Below are positions 30,688 to 40,273 of a stretch of 44,510 nt of DNA, one piece after another. Where the stretch lies: positions 1 through 44,510 of the forward strand of contig NZ_BMPJ01000017.1 of assembly GCF_014647535.1 (NCBI RefSeq). The letters are read 5' to 3'. Both the position numbers and the translations under genes were made by a program. Each line of letters opens with the position of its first letter. The stretch's first letter is position 1. Source of the stretch: Thermus composti (lineage in GTDB: Bacteria; Deinococcota; Deinococci; Deinococcales; Thermaceae). The notes under the pieces were generated by a model. The model was not told the DNA's origin and searched no databases. It saw only the letters and a program-made list of their open reading frames with translations.

Positions 30688-31514
30688 AAAGGCAACGTTT
30701 TTGGGCTTCCCTGGGGCTTCACCTTTTCCTTACCCCCTTGGCCTTGCTTTGGCTTGCGCCCCTTTGGTTCATGCTGGTCTTTTCCACCCATCCCGAGCAG
30801 GAGATCTTCCGGGTACCGACCCCCCTGCTTCCAGGAAAGGCTTTCTGGAATAACCTGCAAAACCTCCAGGCGGACACCAACTTTTTCCGTGTCCTTTGGA
30901 ATAGCCTCGTAGTATCCGGGCTTTACACCTTGGGCGGGCTTTTCCTGAGCGCCCTGGCGGGCTATGCCCTGGCGGTTTACCGCTTTCGGGGCCAGGCCCT
31001 TTTCTTCTCCCTCATTGTGGCCACCCTTACCATTCCCTACTTCGTGGTGGTCATTCCCCAGTACATCCTGGTGGCTCGGGAGCTTAGGCTTACCAACACC
31101 TATTGGGGCGTGATCCTGCCTTTCTTGGCTAACGCCCTTGGTGTCTTCTACATGCGCCAGGTTTTCCTCTCCCTTCCCTCTTCCCTCCTGGACGCGGCCC
31201 GTGTGGATGGGGCCAGCGAGGCTCGGATCTTTTTCCGGATCGCTCTGCCCGTGGTGGCTCCTTCCCTCGCGGCCTTGGCCCTAATCCTCTTTCTCAACGC
31301 CTGGAACGATTACCTCTGGCCCCTCTTGATCCTTTCAGAGAAGGAGATGTACACCGCGCCGGTGGCGCTGGGTACCCTCATCGGGCTTACCCGGGTCTCC
31401 TGGGGTGGGATCATGGTGGGTTCGGTCCTCATGACGGTCCCTTTCGTGGTGCTTTTCCTCTTCTTGCAACGCTACTTTGTGGCGGGGATTACGGCGGGCG
31501 CCGTGAAGGAGTAA
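30684..31514 (+). CDS. Sugar ABC permease, MalG-like
   Basis: This 276-residue partner permease has six segments and the EAA loop [27 protein letters not shown]. Typical C-terminal [19 protein letters not shown] is present. GTG 30684 is chosen for the SD GGAGGG and the overlap with the previous stop. A TTG 12 bases earlier is possible. No ATPase gene is in the operon, so a shared MalK/MsiK-type ATPase encoded elsewhere must energise it. Confidence 0.9.
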   Translation: MKRQRFWASLGLHLFLTPLALLWLAPLWFMLVFSTHPEQEIFRVPTPLLPGKAFWNNLQNLQADTNFFRVLWNSLVVSGLYTLGGLFLSALAGYALAVYRFRGQALFFSLIVATLTIPYFVVVIPQYILVARELRLTNTYWGVILPFLANALGVFYMRQVFLSLPSSLLDAARVDGASEARIFFRIALPVVAPSLAALALILFLNAWNDYLWPLLILSEKEMYTAPVALGTLIGLTRVSWGGIMVGSVLMTVPFVVLFLFLQRYFVAGITAGAVKE

Positions 31515-31518
31515 GGGT

Positions 31519-33456
31519 ATGTTGGGAGTCTGTTACTACCCCGAACACTGGCCCAAGGAACGCTGGAAGGAAGACGCCCAGAGGATGCGGGCGCTCGGCC
31601 TCACCTACGTGCGCATCGGAGAGTTCGCCTGGGCGCTTTTGGAGCCGGAGCCGGGCCAATTGGCCTGGGACTGGCTGGACGAGGCCATCGCCACCTTAGC
31701 AGGGGAGGGACTTAAGGTGGTCCTGGGCACCCCCACGGCCACGCCCCCCAAGTGGCTGGTGGACCGCCACCCCGAGATCCTGCCCGTGGACCGGGAGGGG
31801 CGCAGGCGTCGGTTTGGGGGCAGGCGCCACTACTGCTTCAGCAGCCCCGTCTACCGGGAGGAGACCCGGCGCATCGTGAGCCTTCTGGCGGAGCGCTACG
31901 GAAGGCACCCCGGGGTGGTGGGCTTCCAGACCGACAACGAGTACGGGTGCCACGGGACCGTGCGCTGCTACTGCCCAAGGTGCCGGGCCGCCTTCCAGGG
32001 GTGGTTGCGGGAGCGCTACGGGGAGGTGGAGGCCCTCAACCGGGCCTGGGGCACGGTTTTTTGGAGCCAGCGCTACCGGGACTTCGCCGAGGTGGAGCTT
32101 CCCCACCTCACCGTAGCCGAGGCCAACCCCAGCCACCTCTTGGACTACTACCGCTTCGCCTCGGACCAGGTGCGGGCCTACAACCGCCTCCAGGTGGAGA
32201 TCCTTAGGGCCTTTGCCCCGGGGAAGTTCGTCACCCACAACTTCATGGGCTTTTTCACCGACCTGGACCCCTTCGCCTTGGCCGAGGACCTGGACTTCGC
32301 CAGCTGGGATAGCTACCCCTTGGGCCTTACCGACCTCATGCCTCTATCCCAGGAGGAAAGGGTGCGCTACGCCCGCACCGGCCACCCGGACGTGGCCGCC
32401 TTCCACCACGACCTCTACCGGGCGGTGGGGCGGGGGCGGTTTTGGGTGATGGAGCAGCAGCCCGGCCCGGTCAACTGGGCGCCCCACAACCCAAGCCCGG
32501 CCCCGGGGATGGTGCGCCTTTGGACCTGGGAGGCCTTGGCCCACGGGGCGGAGGTGGTCTCCTACTTCCGCTGGCGGCAGGTGCCCTTCGCCCAGGAGCA
32601 GATGCACGCCGGCCTCCACCGGCCCGACGGCCTCCCGGACCAGGGGTTTTTTGAGGTCAAGCGGGTGGCGGAGGAGCTTAAGGGGCTCTCCTTGCCGCCT
32701 TCCGCCCGGGCTCCCGTGGCCCTGGTCTACGATCCGGAGGCGGCCTGGGTCTTTGAGATCCAGCCCCAGGGGGCGGAGTGGAGCTACCTGGGCTTGGTTT
32801 ACCTCTTCTACACGACCCTTAGGCGCCTTGGGCTGGACGTGGATATCGTGCCCCCGGGGGCCCCTTTGGAGGGGTATGCCCTGGTCCTTGTCCCCTCCTT
32901 GCCCATCGTCCGGGAGGCGGCCCTAAATGCCTTTAGGGAAGCCAAGGGAATCGTCCTCCTTGGCCCCCGCTCAGGGAGCAAGACCGAGGCCTTCCAGATC
33001 CCCGAGAACCTCCCCCCAGGGCCCCTCCAGGCCCTTTTGCCCCTCAAGGTGGTGCGGGTGGAAAGCCTGCCCCCGGGCCTCGAGGAGGTGGCCGAGGGGG
33101 CCTTGGGCCGCTTCGCCCTGGGCCTTTGGCGGGAATGGGTGGAAAGCCCCTTGGCGCCCCTCCTCGCCTTCGGGGACGGCCGGGGGGCGCTTTTCCGGGA
33201 AGGGCGGTACCTTTACCTGGCTGCCTGGCCCTCCCCGGAGCTTTTGGGGCGGCTCGTTCTGGACCTGGCCTCGGAGGCCGGGCTTAAGCCCCTTCCCTTG
33301 CCCGAGGGGCTCCGGCTCAGGCGGCGGGGGCGGTGGGTCTTTGCCTTCAACTACGGGCCGGCGCCGGCCCAGGCCCCGGCCCCCGAGGGGGCGCGGTTTC
33401 TCTTAGGGGGCCCCCGGATCCCCCCCTATGACCTTGCCCTTTGGGAGGAGGCATGA
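31519..33456 (+). CDS. bgaA: Beta-galactosidase, GH42
   Basis: This 645-residue cytoplasmic enzyme hydrolyses terminal beta-galactosides. The acid/base is Glu141 (QTDNEYG) and the nucleophile Glu312 ([12 protein letters not shown]). Zinc-binding cysteines are Cys106, Cys150, Cys152 and Cys155 (CYCPRC). All of these positions coincide with the numbering of the Thermus A4 enzyme. The TIM barrel (1-390) is followed by a trimerisation domain and a small beta domain. It starts 4 bases after the permease gene and ends overlapping the alpha-galactosidase start (ATGA). Confidence 0.95.
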   Translation: MLGVCYYPEHWPKERWKEDAQRMRALGLTYVRIGEFAWALLEPEPGQLAWDWLDEAIATLAGEGLKVVLGTPTATPPKWLVDRHPEILPVDREGRRRRFGGRRHYCFSSPVYREETRRIVSLLAERYGRHPGVVGFQTDNEYGCHGTVRCYCPRCRAAFQGWLRERYGEVEALNRAWGTVFWSQRYRDFAEVELPHLTVAEANPSHLLDYYRFASDQVRAYNRLQVEILRAFAPGKFVTHNFMGFFTDLDPFALAEDLDFASWDSYPLGLTDLMPLSQEERVRYARTGHPDVAAFHHDLYRAVGRGRFWVMEQQPGPVNWAPHNPSPAPGMVRLWTWEALAHGAEVVSYFRWRQVPFAQEQMHAGLHRPDGLPDQGFFEVKRVAEELKGLSLPPSARAPVALVYDPEAAWVFEIQPQGAEWSYLGLVYLFYTTLRRLGLDVDIVPPGAPLEGYALVLVPSLPIVREAALNAFREAKGIVLLGPRSGSKTEAFQIPENLPPGPLQALLPLKVVRVESLPPGLEEVAEGALGRFALGLWREWVESPLAPLLAFGDGRGALFREGRYLYLAAWPSPELLGRLVLDLASEAGLKPLPLPEGLRLRRRGRWVFAFNYGPAPAQAPAPEGARFLLGGPRIPPYDLALWEEA

Positions 33457-34883
33457 GGGCGAGGCTTGGGAACCTCGAGGTGGCCCTTCAGGCCGAGGCC
33501 GTGGAGGAAGGGGAAGGGGGGCTTCTCCTCCGGGGCAAGGAGGTGCGGGCCTTTCCCCCCTCCCGGGGCACCCGCTTCTTCCGCCACGGCTGGCAGAGTT
33601 GGAGCCTGGCCTCCTGGGTGGACCCCGATAGCCCCCCCAAGCCCCTCCTCCCCAAGGAGCGGAGGCCTCAGGCAGACGATCCTTTCCTTTTGGAGGCACG
33701 GGCCTGGTGGGGTAGTGGCCTCGGAGCCCTCCGCCTCGAGGATGGGCGGGTCCTCCTCCTCGGGGCCTTGGACCCGGGGGCGCGGGTCCTGGGAAGGGGC
33801 GACCTCCTCCTGGGCCGGTACGCCCTAGGGGGGGAGCGCTGGTTTTTGGCCCTGGGGGACGAGGAGGAGGTCTTCGCCGCCTACGCCCGCCTCCTTCCCC
33901 GGAGGCTTTCCGGGAGGCCGCCTAGGGTCTGGTGTTCTTGGTACAGCTTCTACACGGAGATCAGCGAGGCCCTGCTTCTGGAGGTCCTAGAGGAGGTGGC
34001 GGGGCTTCCCTTTGAGGTCTTCCAGGTGGATGACGGCTGGCAGCGGGCCTTGGGGGACTGGGAGCCCAACGACCGCTTCCCCCGGGGTATGGCCTTTCTG
34101 GCGGAGAGGATCCGGGAGAAGGGCCTTAGGGCTGGGCTTTGGCTTGCCCCCTTCTTGGTGACGGCGGATAGCCCCCTTTTCCGGGAAAGGCCGGACTGGG
34201 TCCTAAGGGATAGGGAGGGGCTTCCCCTGCCCGCCGGTTTTAACTGGGGAAAGCCCCTCTACGCCCTGGACTCGGGGAACGAGGAGGTGCTGGATTACCT
34301 GGCCCGGCTCGTGGAGCGGGTGCGGGGCTGGGGGTATGACTACCTGAAGCTGGACTTCCTCTACGCCGCCGCCCTGCCCGGGGCGGAAGGGGAGGAGCGC
34401 TACCGGAGGGCCATGGAAAGGATCCGGGAGGCGGCGGGGGAGGCCTACCTCCTCCTTTGCGGGGCTCCGGTCCTCGCCTCCTTGGGCCTGGCCGACGGCC
34501 TCCGGGTGGGGCCGGACGTGGCCCCCTACTGGGACAACGAGGACCGCTCCTTCTGGCTCCAAGACCCCACGGGGCCCGGGCTCAGGAACGCCCTGCGGAC
34601 CACCCTTCACCGGCTTTGGCTTATGGGGAACGTGCACGTGGACCCGGACGTGGTCTACTTCCGTAGCCGCTTCAACCTGCTTCGGCTCGAGGAGCGGCGG
34701 CTGCAGGAGGCCTTAGCCCACCTCACCGGCTTCAAGGCCACCTCGGACCCGCCCTCATGGCTTCTGGAGGAGGAAAGGGCAGCCCTGGAGCGCTTCCTTT
34801 CGGAGGAGGGGAAGGTGCGGCGCCTTGGGCCCTACCGGTTTAGCCTACAGGGGGAGGAGTTGGACTATGCCCCCCTTCTTTAA
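33453..34883 (+). CDS. agaT: Alpha-galactosidase, GH36
   Basis: This 476-residue enzyme releases terminal alpha-galactose from melibiose and raffinose-type sugars. The (beta/alpha)8 core carries VDDGWQ (192-197), the nucleophile Asp301 in YLKLDFLYA and the acid/base Asp355 in [10 protein letters not shown]. The length matches the short Thermus GH36 enzymes. The start ATG 33453 overlaps the bgaA stop and has GGGAGGAGG upstream. Its 3' end overlaps galT by 17 bases. Confidence 0.93.
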   Translation: MRARLGNLEVALQAEAVEEGEGGLLLRGKEVRAFPPSRGTRFFRHGWQSWSLASWVDPDSPPKPLLPKERRPQADDPFLLEARAWWGSGLGALRLEDGRVLLLGALDPGARVLGRGDLLLGRYALGGERWFLALGDEEEVFAAYARLLPRRLSGRPPRVWCSWYSFYTEISEALLLEVLEEVAGLPFEVFQVDDGWQRALGDWEPNDRFPRGMAFLAERIREKGLRAGLWLAPFLVTADSPLFRERPDWVLRDREGLPLPAGFNWGKPLYALDSGNEEVLDYLARLVERVRGWGYDYLKLDFLYAAALPGAEGEERYRRAMERIREAAGEAYLLLCGAPVLASLGLADGLRVGPDVAPYWDNEDRSFWLQDPTGPGLRNALRTTLHRLWLMGNVHVDPDVVYFRSRFNLLRLEERRLQEALAHLTGFKATSDPPSWLLEEERAALERFLSEEGKVRRLGPYRFSLQGEELDYAPLL

Positions 34884-35913
34884 ACGCCTTCACCGCAAAA
34901 AAGACGGCCGGGAGCTATGGCTTTACAGCCTCACCCCGGAGGAGGCTTCCCCCCTTCCCGAGCTCCAAGAGCCCTTCCACCCCGCTCCCCACCTGCGCTA
35001 CCACCCCCTTCGGGGGGAGTGGGTGGTCTACGCCGCCCACCGCCAGGGGCGCACCTTCCTCCCACCCAAGGAGCACTGCCCCTTGTGCCCAAGCCAGGCG
35101 GGAGGCTTCCCCACCGAGATCCCCTTCGCCGCCTTCCAGGTGGCGGTCTTTGAGAACCGCTTCCCCTCCTTTGTGGAAGAAGCCCCTCCCCCTCCCGAGG
35201 GCCTTCCCGTGCCGGTGGAGGCCGCTTTGGGCCGGTGCGAGGTGGTGGTCTACACCCCTTCCCACACGGGAAGCCTCGCCACCCTCACCGAGGAGGAGAG
35301 ATTACTCCTCGCCTGGGTCTGGCGGGACCGGTACCAGGCCCTTTACGCCCTTCCCGGGGTACGCTTCGTGATGCCCTTTGAGAATAGGGGAGAGGCGGTG
35401 GGGGTGACCCTCCACCACCCCCACGGGCAGATCTACGCCTACCCCTTCGTGCCCCCTGTCTTGGAGCGGGAAAGCCAGGCCTTCCGGGAAAGGCCCGTGC
35501 TTCTAGAGCTTTTCCCCCACTTGGGCCCCTATGTGGTGGACGAGGAAGAGGGTTTCCTTGCCTTCGTTCCTCCCTTCGCCCGCTACCCCTACGAGGTCTG
35601 GGTGGCCCCAAGGGAGCGGCGCCCGGGGCCTTGGACCTTTTCCGAGGGGGAGATGGCGGCCTTTGCCCGGCTTTTGGGGCGGGTGGTGGCCCGGTACGAC
35701 ACCCTTTTTGGGGAGCCTTTCCCCTACGTGATGGTCTTCCACGCGGCCCCCTTGGGGGAGGAGGCCACCTTCCACTTCCACGTGGAGTTCTACCCGCCTA
35801 AGCGGACGCGGGACAGGATCAAGTACCTGGCGGGCACGGAGCTTGGGGCGGGTACCTTTGTGGTGGACGCCCTTCCCGAGGAGACGGCCAAGGCTTTGCG
35901 GGAGGCTTTGTGA
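34867..35913 (+). CDS. galT: Galactose-1-phosphate uridylyltransferase
   Basis: This 348-residue Leloir-pathway enzyme exchanges UMP between UDP-glucose and galactose-1-phosphate. The active-site H-P-H-x-Q motif is in TLHHPHGQIYAYP, with nucleophile His186. Metal-binding Cys71 and Cys74 are in EHCPLCPSQ. ATG 34867 has GGGGGAGGAG upstream and overlaps agaT. A galactokinase gene would be expected next but is not present; instead a broken glycerol kinase chimera follows after a 44-base gap. Confidence 0.93.
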   Translation: MPPFFKRLHRKKDGRELWLYSLTPEEASPLPELQEPFHPAPHLRYHPLRGEWVVYAAHRQGRTFLPPKEHCPLCPSQAGGFPTEIPFAAFQVAVFENRFPSFVEEAPPPPEGLPVPVEAALGRCEVVVYTPSHTGSLATLTEEERLLLAWVWRDRYQALYALPGVRFVMPFENRGEAVGVTLHHPHGQIYAYPFVPPVLERESQAFRERPVLLELFPHLGPYVVDEEEGFLAFVPPFARYPYEVWVAPRERRPGPWTFSEGEMAAFARLLGRVVARYDTLFGEPFPYVMVFHAAPLGEEATFHFHVEFYPPKRTRDRIKYLAGTELGAGTFVVDALPEETAKALREAL

Positions 35914-35957
35914 GAAGCAGGAACCCCTCCTGTTAGGGGGTTTGGCGGAGGTGAAGG

Positions 35958-36434
35958 ATGAGGTACCTGCTTGCCCTGGACCAGGGCACCACCTCGAGCC
36001 GGGCCATTCTCTTCACCCTGGAGGGGAGGCCCGTGGCGGTGGCGCAGCGGGAGTTCCGGCAGCTTTACCCGAAGCCCGGGTGGGTGGAGCACGACCCCCT
36101 GGAGCTATGGGAGACCACCCTTTGGGCGGCGCAGGAGGCCTTGCGGCGGGCCGGGGTGGGGGCGGGGGAGATCCTGGCCTTGGGGGATAGGCCCCTCCTT
36201 CCCGGGCTTCCCTACCTGGAGGGGGAGGTGGTCTACGCCGTGCGGGAGGAGCTCACCCGGAAGCCCCTGGACGTCCTAGCGCGGCGGATGGGCCTCGCCT
36301 TTTTGGACCGGGAAAAGGCCCGGCAGGCCCTGCCCCGGGTGGTGGAGCGCATGGCTTCCCTCTTGGGGTGAACCGAAGAGGAGGCGGCCAAGGATCTGGA
36401 GGAGGCGAGGAGGGGGCTTCCCGGACTTTGCTAG
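35958..36434 (+). pseudogene. Chimeric remnant: GlpK N-terminus joined to GlpD C-terminus
   Basis: Residues 1-75 or so are the start of glycerol kinase: YLLALDQGTTSSRAILFT and PGWVEHDPLELW. From about residue 77 the sequence is the C-terminal domain of glycerol-3-phosphate dehydrogenase: PYLEGEVVYAVREELTRKPLDVLARRMGLAFLD. The junction at about 36184-36190 is in frame and looks like a deletion that joined two genes of a glp operon. A TGA at 36369 falls where GlpD has a Trp codon; the frame then reads on as TEEEAAKDLEEARRGL to a TAG at 36434. Neither catalytic activity can remain. A good SD (GGAGGTGAAGG) still precedes the ATG. Confidence 0.75.
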
Positions 36435-36569
36435 CGCAGAGCTTGTTCCATCCGCTCCAGTCAGGCCTTGCCACGCCGAAAGGCTAGGGAGCCTGGAACT
36501 TGGGGAAAGCCCCCCGCGTTCCCGTACCCCAAAGGGAATCCGCCCATCCCGCTAGAATGTAATCCGGCC

Positions 36570-38426
36570 ATGTTAAACCCTCTTTTCGGCCAGGAACCCG
36601 AAGCCCTTGGCCTCGTCTACCACCTGGAGGAAGGCCCCCTCGAGGCCACCCCCAAGGACCTCTTGGCGGGCTACCGGGAGCTTAGGGCCATCTCCTTTTC
36701 TGCCAGTTTCCGCGGCCTTGCCGAGCTCCTTTCGGGCTTTGAGGAGGTGGAGCTTCTCCTGAGCCTCGAGGAGGGCTACGACGAGGCCAGGGCCTTGGCC
36801 GCCCTCAACGAGGAGGCCGAGGCCCTCCTCCCCCTCCTGGGCCAGAAGCGAAGGTTTGAGGTCCACTTCCTCTCCAAAAGCCACGCCAAGCTCTACCTGC
36901 TAAGGGGTCCCAAGGGCCAGAGGACCATCCTGGGAAGCCTGAACCTCTCCCGGGCCGCCTGGAGCGGGGCCCAGTCCGAGGTGGTGGTGGTCTCCGACGA
37001 CCCGGGGGTCTACGCCACCTTCGCCGAGTGGTACGAGGGGGAGAAGGCCCGGGCAAAGCCTGCCTTGGACGGGCGGGCCAGGAGGAAGGTTTTGGGGGAG
37101 CGCGGAGAGCTCCTGGTGGCCCCCGCCGCCCTCCCCCCTCAGGAGGTCAAGAAGCTCACCGCCAGGCTCAAGGGGGTGGTGGTCTTCAACCTCGTGGGCC
37201 AAAGGCCCTTGGTGGACCGGAGCAAGGCCCAGGCGGAGCGCACCCTAAGCGCCCTAAGGGAGCTCGCCAAGGAGGTGGAGGAGGCCGAAGCCCTCGCCCG
37301 CCTCAAGGGCCAGGAGAAGGCCCTCGAGGCCTACCTCAAGCGGGCGGCAGAGCGGGCCCTGGAAAACACCCCCCGCTTCCAGGTCCAAGGGGAAGCGGTC
37401 TACTACCAGGGCCTTCCCCTGAAGGAGTTCACCCCGAATCCCGATGGCCTCGAGGCCACCCTGGAGGTCCTCTCCGCCCTCCTGGAAGGGGCGAGGAAGG
37501 GTTCTCCCCTTTTGGCGGAGGCGGTGGGGGAGGCCCTGGTGTACGGCCTCGCCGCAAGCTACCTCCCCCTCCTCAGACGGCAGGCGGTGGAGGAAGGGCT
37601 TGACCCCGCCCGCTACCCCATCGTGGCCCTCCTGGTGGGACGGGCGGGGGCGGGGAAGACCACGGCCTTGAGGACCATCGCCGCCCTCTGGGGCCTCACC
37701 CACCTGCACTACGGCCAGGTGGAGGAGACGGGCCGCAGCAAGGGAACCACCATTGAAAACCACCTCTACCTGGAGGAAAGCGCACCCCTTCTCATCGACG
37801 AGATCCCCCCGAGGCACCTCACCGAGGGGGTCCGCCTGGCCCAGACCATTAAGGGGGTGGGGGACGACCCCAGGGTGAACCGGGCCCTCATCCTCACCTC
37901 CAACCTGGAGCACTTCCGCAGCGAGGAGCAGATCCTGCGCCGGGCCTGGTTCATCCCCTTTGAGTTTCTCCCCAAGAAGGACGTGCACCTGGGAAGCAAG
38001 CTCCGGCGCATAACCCAAGACCTTTTGCTCCGCTTCCTGCAGGAAGCCTTCCCGGGCCTTGAGACCCTAAAGGCCCTCCTCCTGGACAAGGACCCCTTGC
38101 GGCCCGCCCGGGAGTTCCTTTTGGGCCTGGGGCTACCCGTGCCCCAAGCGCCCAAGGGGGAGTACGCCACCCACCTTCTCCAGAGGTGGCGCACCCTCTA
38201 CCTGGCCCAGCCCGAGATCTTCCAGGAGGTGCGGGCTCCCGATGCCTCCACGGGGGTCCCCATCCCCTGCTTCGTGGTGGACAAGGAGAAGGCGGGCTTT
38301 CTGGTCCCCCTCCAGCCCTTTGACAACGGGTTCGCCGGGAACCAGCAGGCCTACCTTCTGAAGAAGCGGGCCTTTCTGGAGGCCATCGGCGTGAGGGAAA
38401 AGAGGCGCTTCCTCTTCTGGGGATAG
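36570..38426 (+). CDS. PLD-family nuclease domain fused to a P-loop ATPase
   Basis: The product has 618 residues. An N-terminal phospholipase-D-like domain (1-165) carries one HKD-type motif: FLSKSHAKLYL (His105, Lys107) and LGSLNLSRAAW (122-132). Single-motif PLD enzymes act as dimers, often as nucleases. A charged coiled-coil-like middle (about 225-270) leads to a P-loop domain with Walker A LVGRAGAGKTTAL (355-367), Walker B PLLIDEIPP (about 406-414) and a sensor-like LILTSNLEH. ATG 36570 follows TAGAAT by 11 bases and may be leaderless. The gene stands alone beside toxin-antitoxin pairs, which suggests anti-phage defence or plasmid maintenance. No named system is recognised. Confidence 0.65.
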   Translation: MLNPLFGQEPEALGLVYHLEEGPLEATPKDLLAGYRELRAISFSASFRGLAELLSGFEEVELLLSLEEGYDEARALAALNEEAEALLPLLGQKRRFEVHFLSKSHAKLYLLRGPKGQRTILGSLNLSRAAWSGAQSEVVVVSDDPGVYATFAEWYEGEKARAKPALDGRARRKVLGERGELLVAPAALPPQEVKKLTARLKGVVVFNLVGQRPLVDRSKAQAERTLSALRELAKEVEEAEALARLKGQEKALEAYLKRAAERALENTPRFQVQGEAVYYQGLPLKEFTPNPDGLEATLEVLSALLEGARKGSPLLAEAVGEALVYGLAASYLPLLRRQAVEEGLDPARYPIVALLVGRAGAGKTTALRTIAALWGLTHLHYGQVEETGRSKGTTIENHLYLEESAPLLIDEIPPRHLTEGVRLAQTIKGVGDDPRVNRALILTSNLEHFRSEEQILRRAWFIPFEFLPKKDVHLGSKLRRITQDLLLRFLQEAFPGLETLKALLLDKDPLRPAREFLLGLGLPVPQAPKGEYATHLLQRWRTLYLAQPEIFQEVRAPDASTGVPIPCFVVDKEKAGFLVPLQPFDNGFAGNQQAYLLKKRAFLEAIGVREKRRFLFWG

Positions 38427-38512
38427 CCCGGGGCCTCGAGGCGGGGCAGAAGATGGTAGCCAGGGAGAAGCCGCCCTGGTACCCTCGCCCCCTGGGAGCC
38501 ATCAAAAAGGGT

Positions 38513-38962
38513 TTACCCCGACGTCTCTTCCCCCGCCCCCGGGCCCACCACCGGAAACCCCTCTCGCCTTGCCGCCAACGAGAGCCGTGCATCCAGGCAG
38601 ACGAAGGGGAGCTGGGAAGGCCGCCCACGGCTGGCCACGAAGGCCGCGGCCAGTTGCAGGGCATCCATGGCCCGCAGGGGATGTACCCGGAGAAAGCGCC
38701 TGGCGGTCTCCCGCACCGCTTCCGAAGGGAGCACCTCATGCCAGACGGCCTTGAGTGCCCCAAGCCGGGCGAAGGCCTGATCAGCCTCCTCGGGGGTTAG
38801 GGCCCCTTCCCGTTCCAGCCGCGCCAAGGCCGAAGCGAGCTCTACCTCGGTGCCCCACCAAACTAGGAGGATGGGGTCGGCCTGGTAGAGGGCCAGCATC
38901 CGGGAGGAGGTGGCCTCCAGGACCAGAAGGGGCACCAGGGCTGAGCTGTCCCAGAACCTCAA
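38513..38962 (-). CDS. vapC: PIN-domain toxin (VapC-like)
   Basis: This 149-residue PIN RNase has RFWDSSALVPLL at the N-terminus, a Glu in TEVELASALARLE, Asp in RAMDALQLAAAF and Asp in FVCLDARLSLAARREGF. These are the four acidic active-site positions. Start TTG 38962 has GGGAGG upstream and overlaps the antitoxin stop. It is the second gene of a Phd/VapC operon on the minus strand. Confidence 0.83.
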   Translation of the reverse strand: MRFWDSSALVPLLVLEATSSRMLALYQADPILLVWWGTEVELASALARLEREGALTPEEADQAFARLGALKAVWHEVLPSEAVRETARRFLRVHPLRAMDALQLAAAFVASRGRPSQLPFVCLDARLSLAARREGFPVVGPGAGEETSG

Positions 38963-39234
38963 CGGCTTTCCTCCCGCTCAGAAAGCAAAGCCTCCAGGGC
39001 GCTGGCGCGGGCCCGGGGCCAGGGCAGTTCCTCCAGGGCCGCCTTCCCCTTGCCCCGGCGGACCAACCCCGAGCGTTCCAGAAGGACTAAGGCTTTCTCG
39101 GAGGCCGGGGGAATGGGGCAAAGGCGGGCCACCGGGGCCCCTCGGTCCAGGATGAGCACTTCCTCGCCTTGCTTGACCCAGTCCAAGAGGAGGCTCAGCC
39201 GGCTCTTGGCCTCGCTAACGGACACGCTACGCAT
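38959..39234 (-). CDS. Phd/YefM-type antitoxin
   Basis: This 91-residue protein begins MRSVSVSEAKSRLSLLLDWVKQGEEVLILDRGAPVARL, the Phd/YefM DNA-binding fold. A charged C-terminal tail binds the toxin. ATG 39234 is chosen because a consensus -10 lies 6 bases upstream and the family always starts just before the SVSEAKSRL strand. Longer in-frame readings upstream are rejected. Confidence 0.85.
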   Translation of the reverse strand: MRSVSVSEAKSRLSLLLDWVKQGEEVLILDRGAPVARLCPIPPASEKALVLLERSGLVRRGKGKAALEELPWPRARASALEALLSEREESR

Positions 39235-39240
39235 ATGCCT

Positions 39241-39246
39241 ATTATA
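39241..39246 (-). promoter_or_regulatory. Consensus -10 box of the Phd/VapC operon
   Basis: On the minus strand TATAAT (39246 down to 39241) lies six bases before the antitoxin ATG, so the mRNA is probably leaderless. No good -35 box is visible 17 bases upstream. Confidence 0.55.
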
Positions 39247-39605
39247 GTCAGGTTGATAAGAGCTTTTGTGCCGAACGAATTCCCTGAAGAACCTGGCCCG
39301 CTTTGCCCGGTCTAATCCCCACCTGGGCCCGCGCAAAGCCCCGGCCACCACGCGGCGCCCACGGAAGGAGGCGACGAGGAGGGAGGAAGCCTTGGCCCTG
39401 GCCCACGGTGAACGCAGCGCCTCACCAAGGCCAATGAAGGGCGCGGACCGGTCCTTTTCTCCTTTCTCGAGGTCGGCCGGGCTTTTAGCCGCTTGCGGAG
39501 CTCATTTCAAAAGCCTCCGTGCCAAAGCGGAGAAGCGGGGGCCCAGGCGGGTCCTCCGGCAGGCTTCCCTTCTGGGACCAGGTTGGGATGTACCCTTAGA
39601 AGCCG
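39247..39605. other. Gene-free stretch, no feature recognised
   Basis: Several frames are open by GC bias on both strands, but none has a convincing start, SD or recognisable motif. The minus-strand frame upstream of the antitoxin (RWGLDRAKRARFFREFVRHK) might be the end of a lost gene. Nothing else can be supported. Confidence 0.4.
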
Positions 39606-39788
39606 ATGAAAGAGCACGATCCCGTGGTCTTGAAGCGGGACAAGGAGGCCTTTGGCCTTAAAGCCGGTGACGTGGGGACCATCGTCCTGGTCTACCCGCA
39701 AGGGGGGTGCCTGGTGGAGTTCGTGGACCGCGAGGGGAACACCCTGGCCCTCCTGGACCTGACCGAGGAGGAGGTGGCCCCCCTCTAA
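39606..39788 (+). CDS. DUF4926-like small protein
   Basis: This 60-residue protein has the pattern of DUF4926: HDPVVLKRDKEAFGLKAGDVGTIVLVYPQGGCLVEFVDREGNT, a small beta barrel. Such proteins often sit beside a nuclease or toxin-like gene and are thought to be immunity or antitoxin partners. Here no partner is evident upstream; the preceding 350 bases look decayed. The start is ATG 39606, with no clear SD. Function is unknown. Confidence 0.72.
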   Translation: MKEHDPVVLKRDKEAFGLKAGDVGTIVLVYPQGGCLVEFVDREGNTLALLDLTEEEVAPL

Positions 39789-39976
39789 GTCCCTGAGGCA
39801 GGGGCTAGGGGCGCAGAGCCGGGGCGCTTCCATCGCCCCCCTTTCCCCGGAGACGAAGGCCAGGCGCAAATCCCCGCGCGAGGACCCGGGCTACCGACCC
39901 AGGACGGTGCCCTCTCGCCGCCTCTCGCCGGGCGGATCCCCTAGAAGCGCACACCCGAAGCGGCAGGGGCTACCCC

Positions 39977-40005
39977 TTGACCCTAATGTCTAGTCAGACT
40001 AGGCT
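39977..40005 (+). promoter_or_regulatory. Promoter and operator of the second Phd/VapC pair
   Basis: TTGACC (39977-39982) and TAGGCT (40000-40005) are 17 bases apart. Between and overlapping them, CTAGT (39990-39994) and ACTAG (39998-40002) form an inverted repeat around CAG. The ATG lies 7 bases after the -10, implying a leaderless mRNA. The palindrome is placed for autorepression by the antitoxin. Confidence 0.6.
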
Positions 40006-40012
40006 GATATCT

Positions 40013-40273
40013 ATGGGGCGCGTGTGGCAACTCCAAGAGGCTAAGGCCCGCTTCTCGGAGGTGGTGGAAAGGGCCCTCAAGGGTGAGCCCCAGACCGTGA
40101 CCCGTAGGGGGCGGCCCGCGGTGGTGGTGCTGGACTGGGAGACCTACACCCGCCTCCGGGGCGGGGACACCCCCCTTCTGGAAGCCCTCCGGCCCCCCGA
40201 ACCCCTCCCCGAGGAGGAGGCGGAAGCCCTCTTTGGCCGGGAGGCCTCGGGGTACCGGGAGGTGGAGCTTTGA
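40013..40273 (+). CDS. Phd/YefM-type antitoxin
   Basis: This 86-residue protein begins MGRVWQLQEAKARFSEVVERALKGEPQTVTRRGRPAVVVLDWETYTRL, a classic Phd/YefM DNA-binding domain. An acidic tail (PLPEEEAEALFGRE) should cover the toxin. ATG 40013 is chosen over upstream starts because of the promoter position. It overlaps the toxin gene by four bases. Confidence 0.87.
   Translation: MGRVWQLQEAKARFSEVVERALKGEPQTVTRRGRPAVVVLDWETYTRLRGGDTPLLEALRPPEPLPEEEAEALFGREASGYREVEL

Noticed and set aside
39266-39661. 131-codon plus-strand frame before the DUF4926 gene
   Set aside because: Arg/Pro/Ala-rich by base composition, with no SD or domain, and it overlaps the DUF4926 start in another frame.
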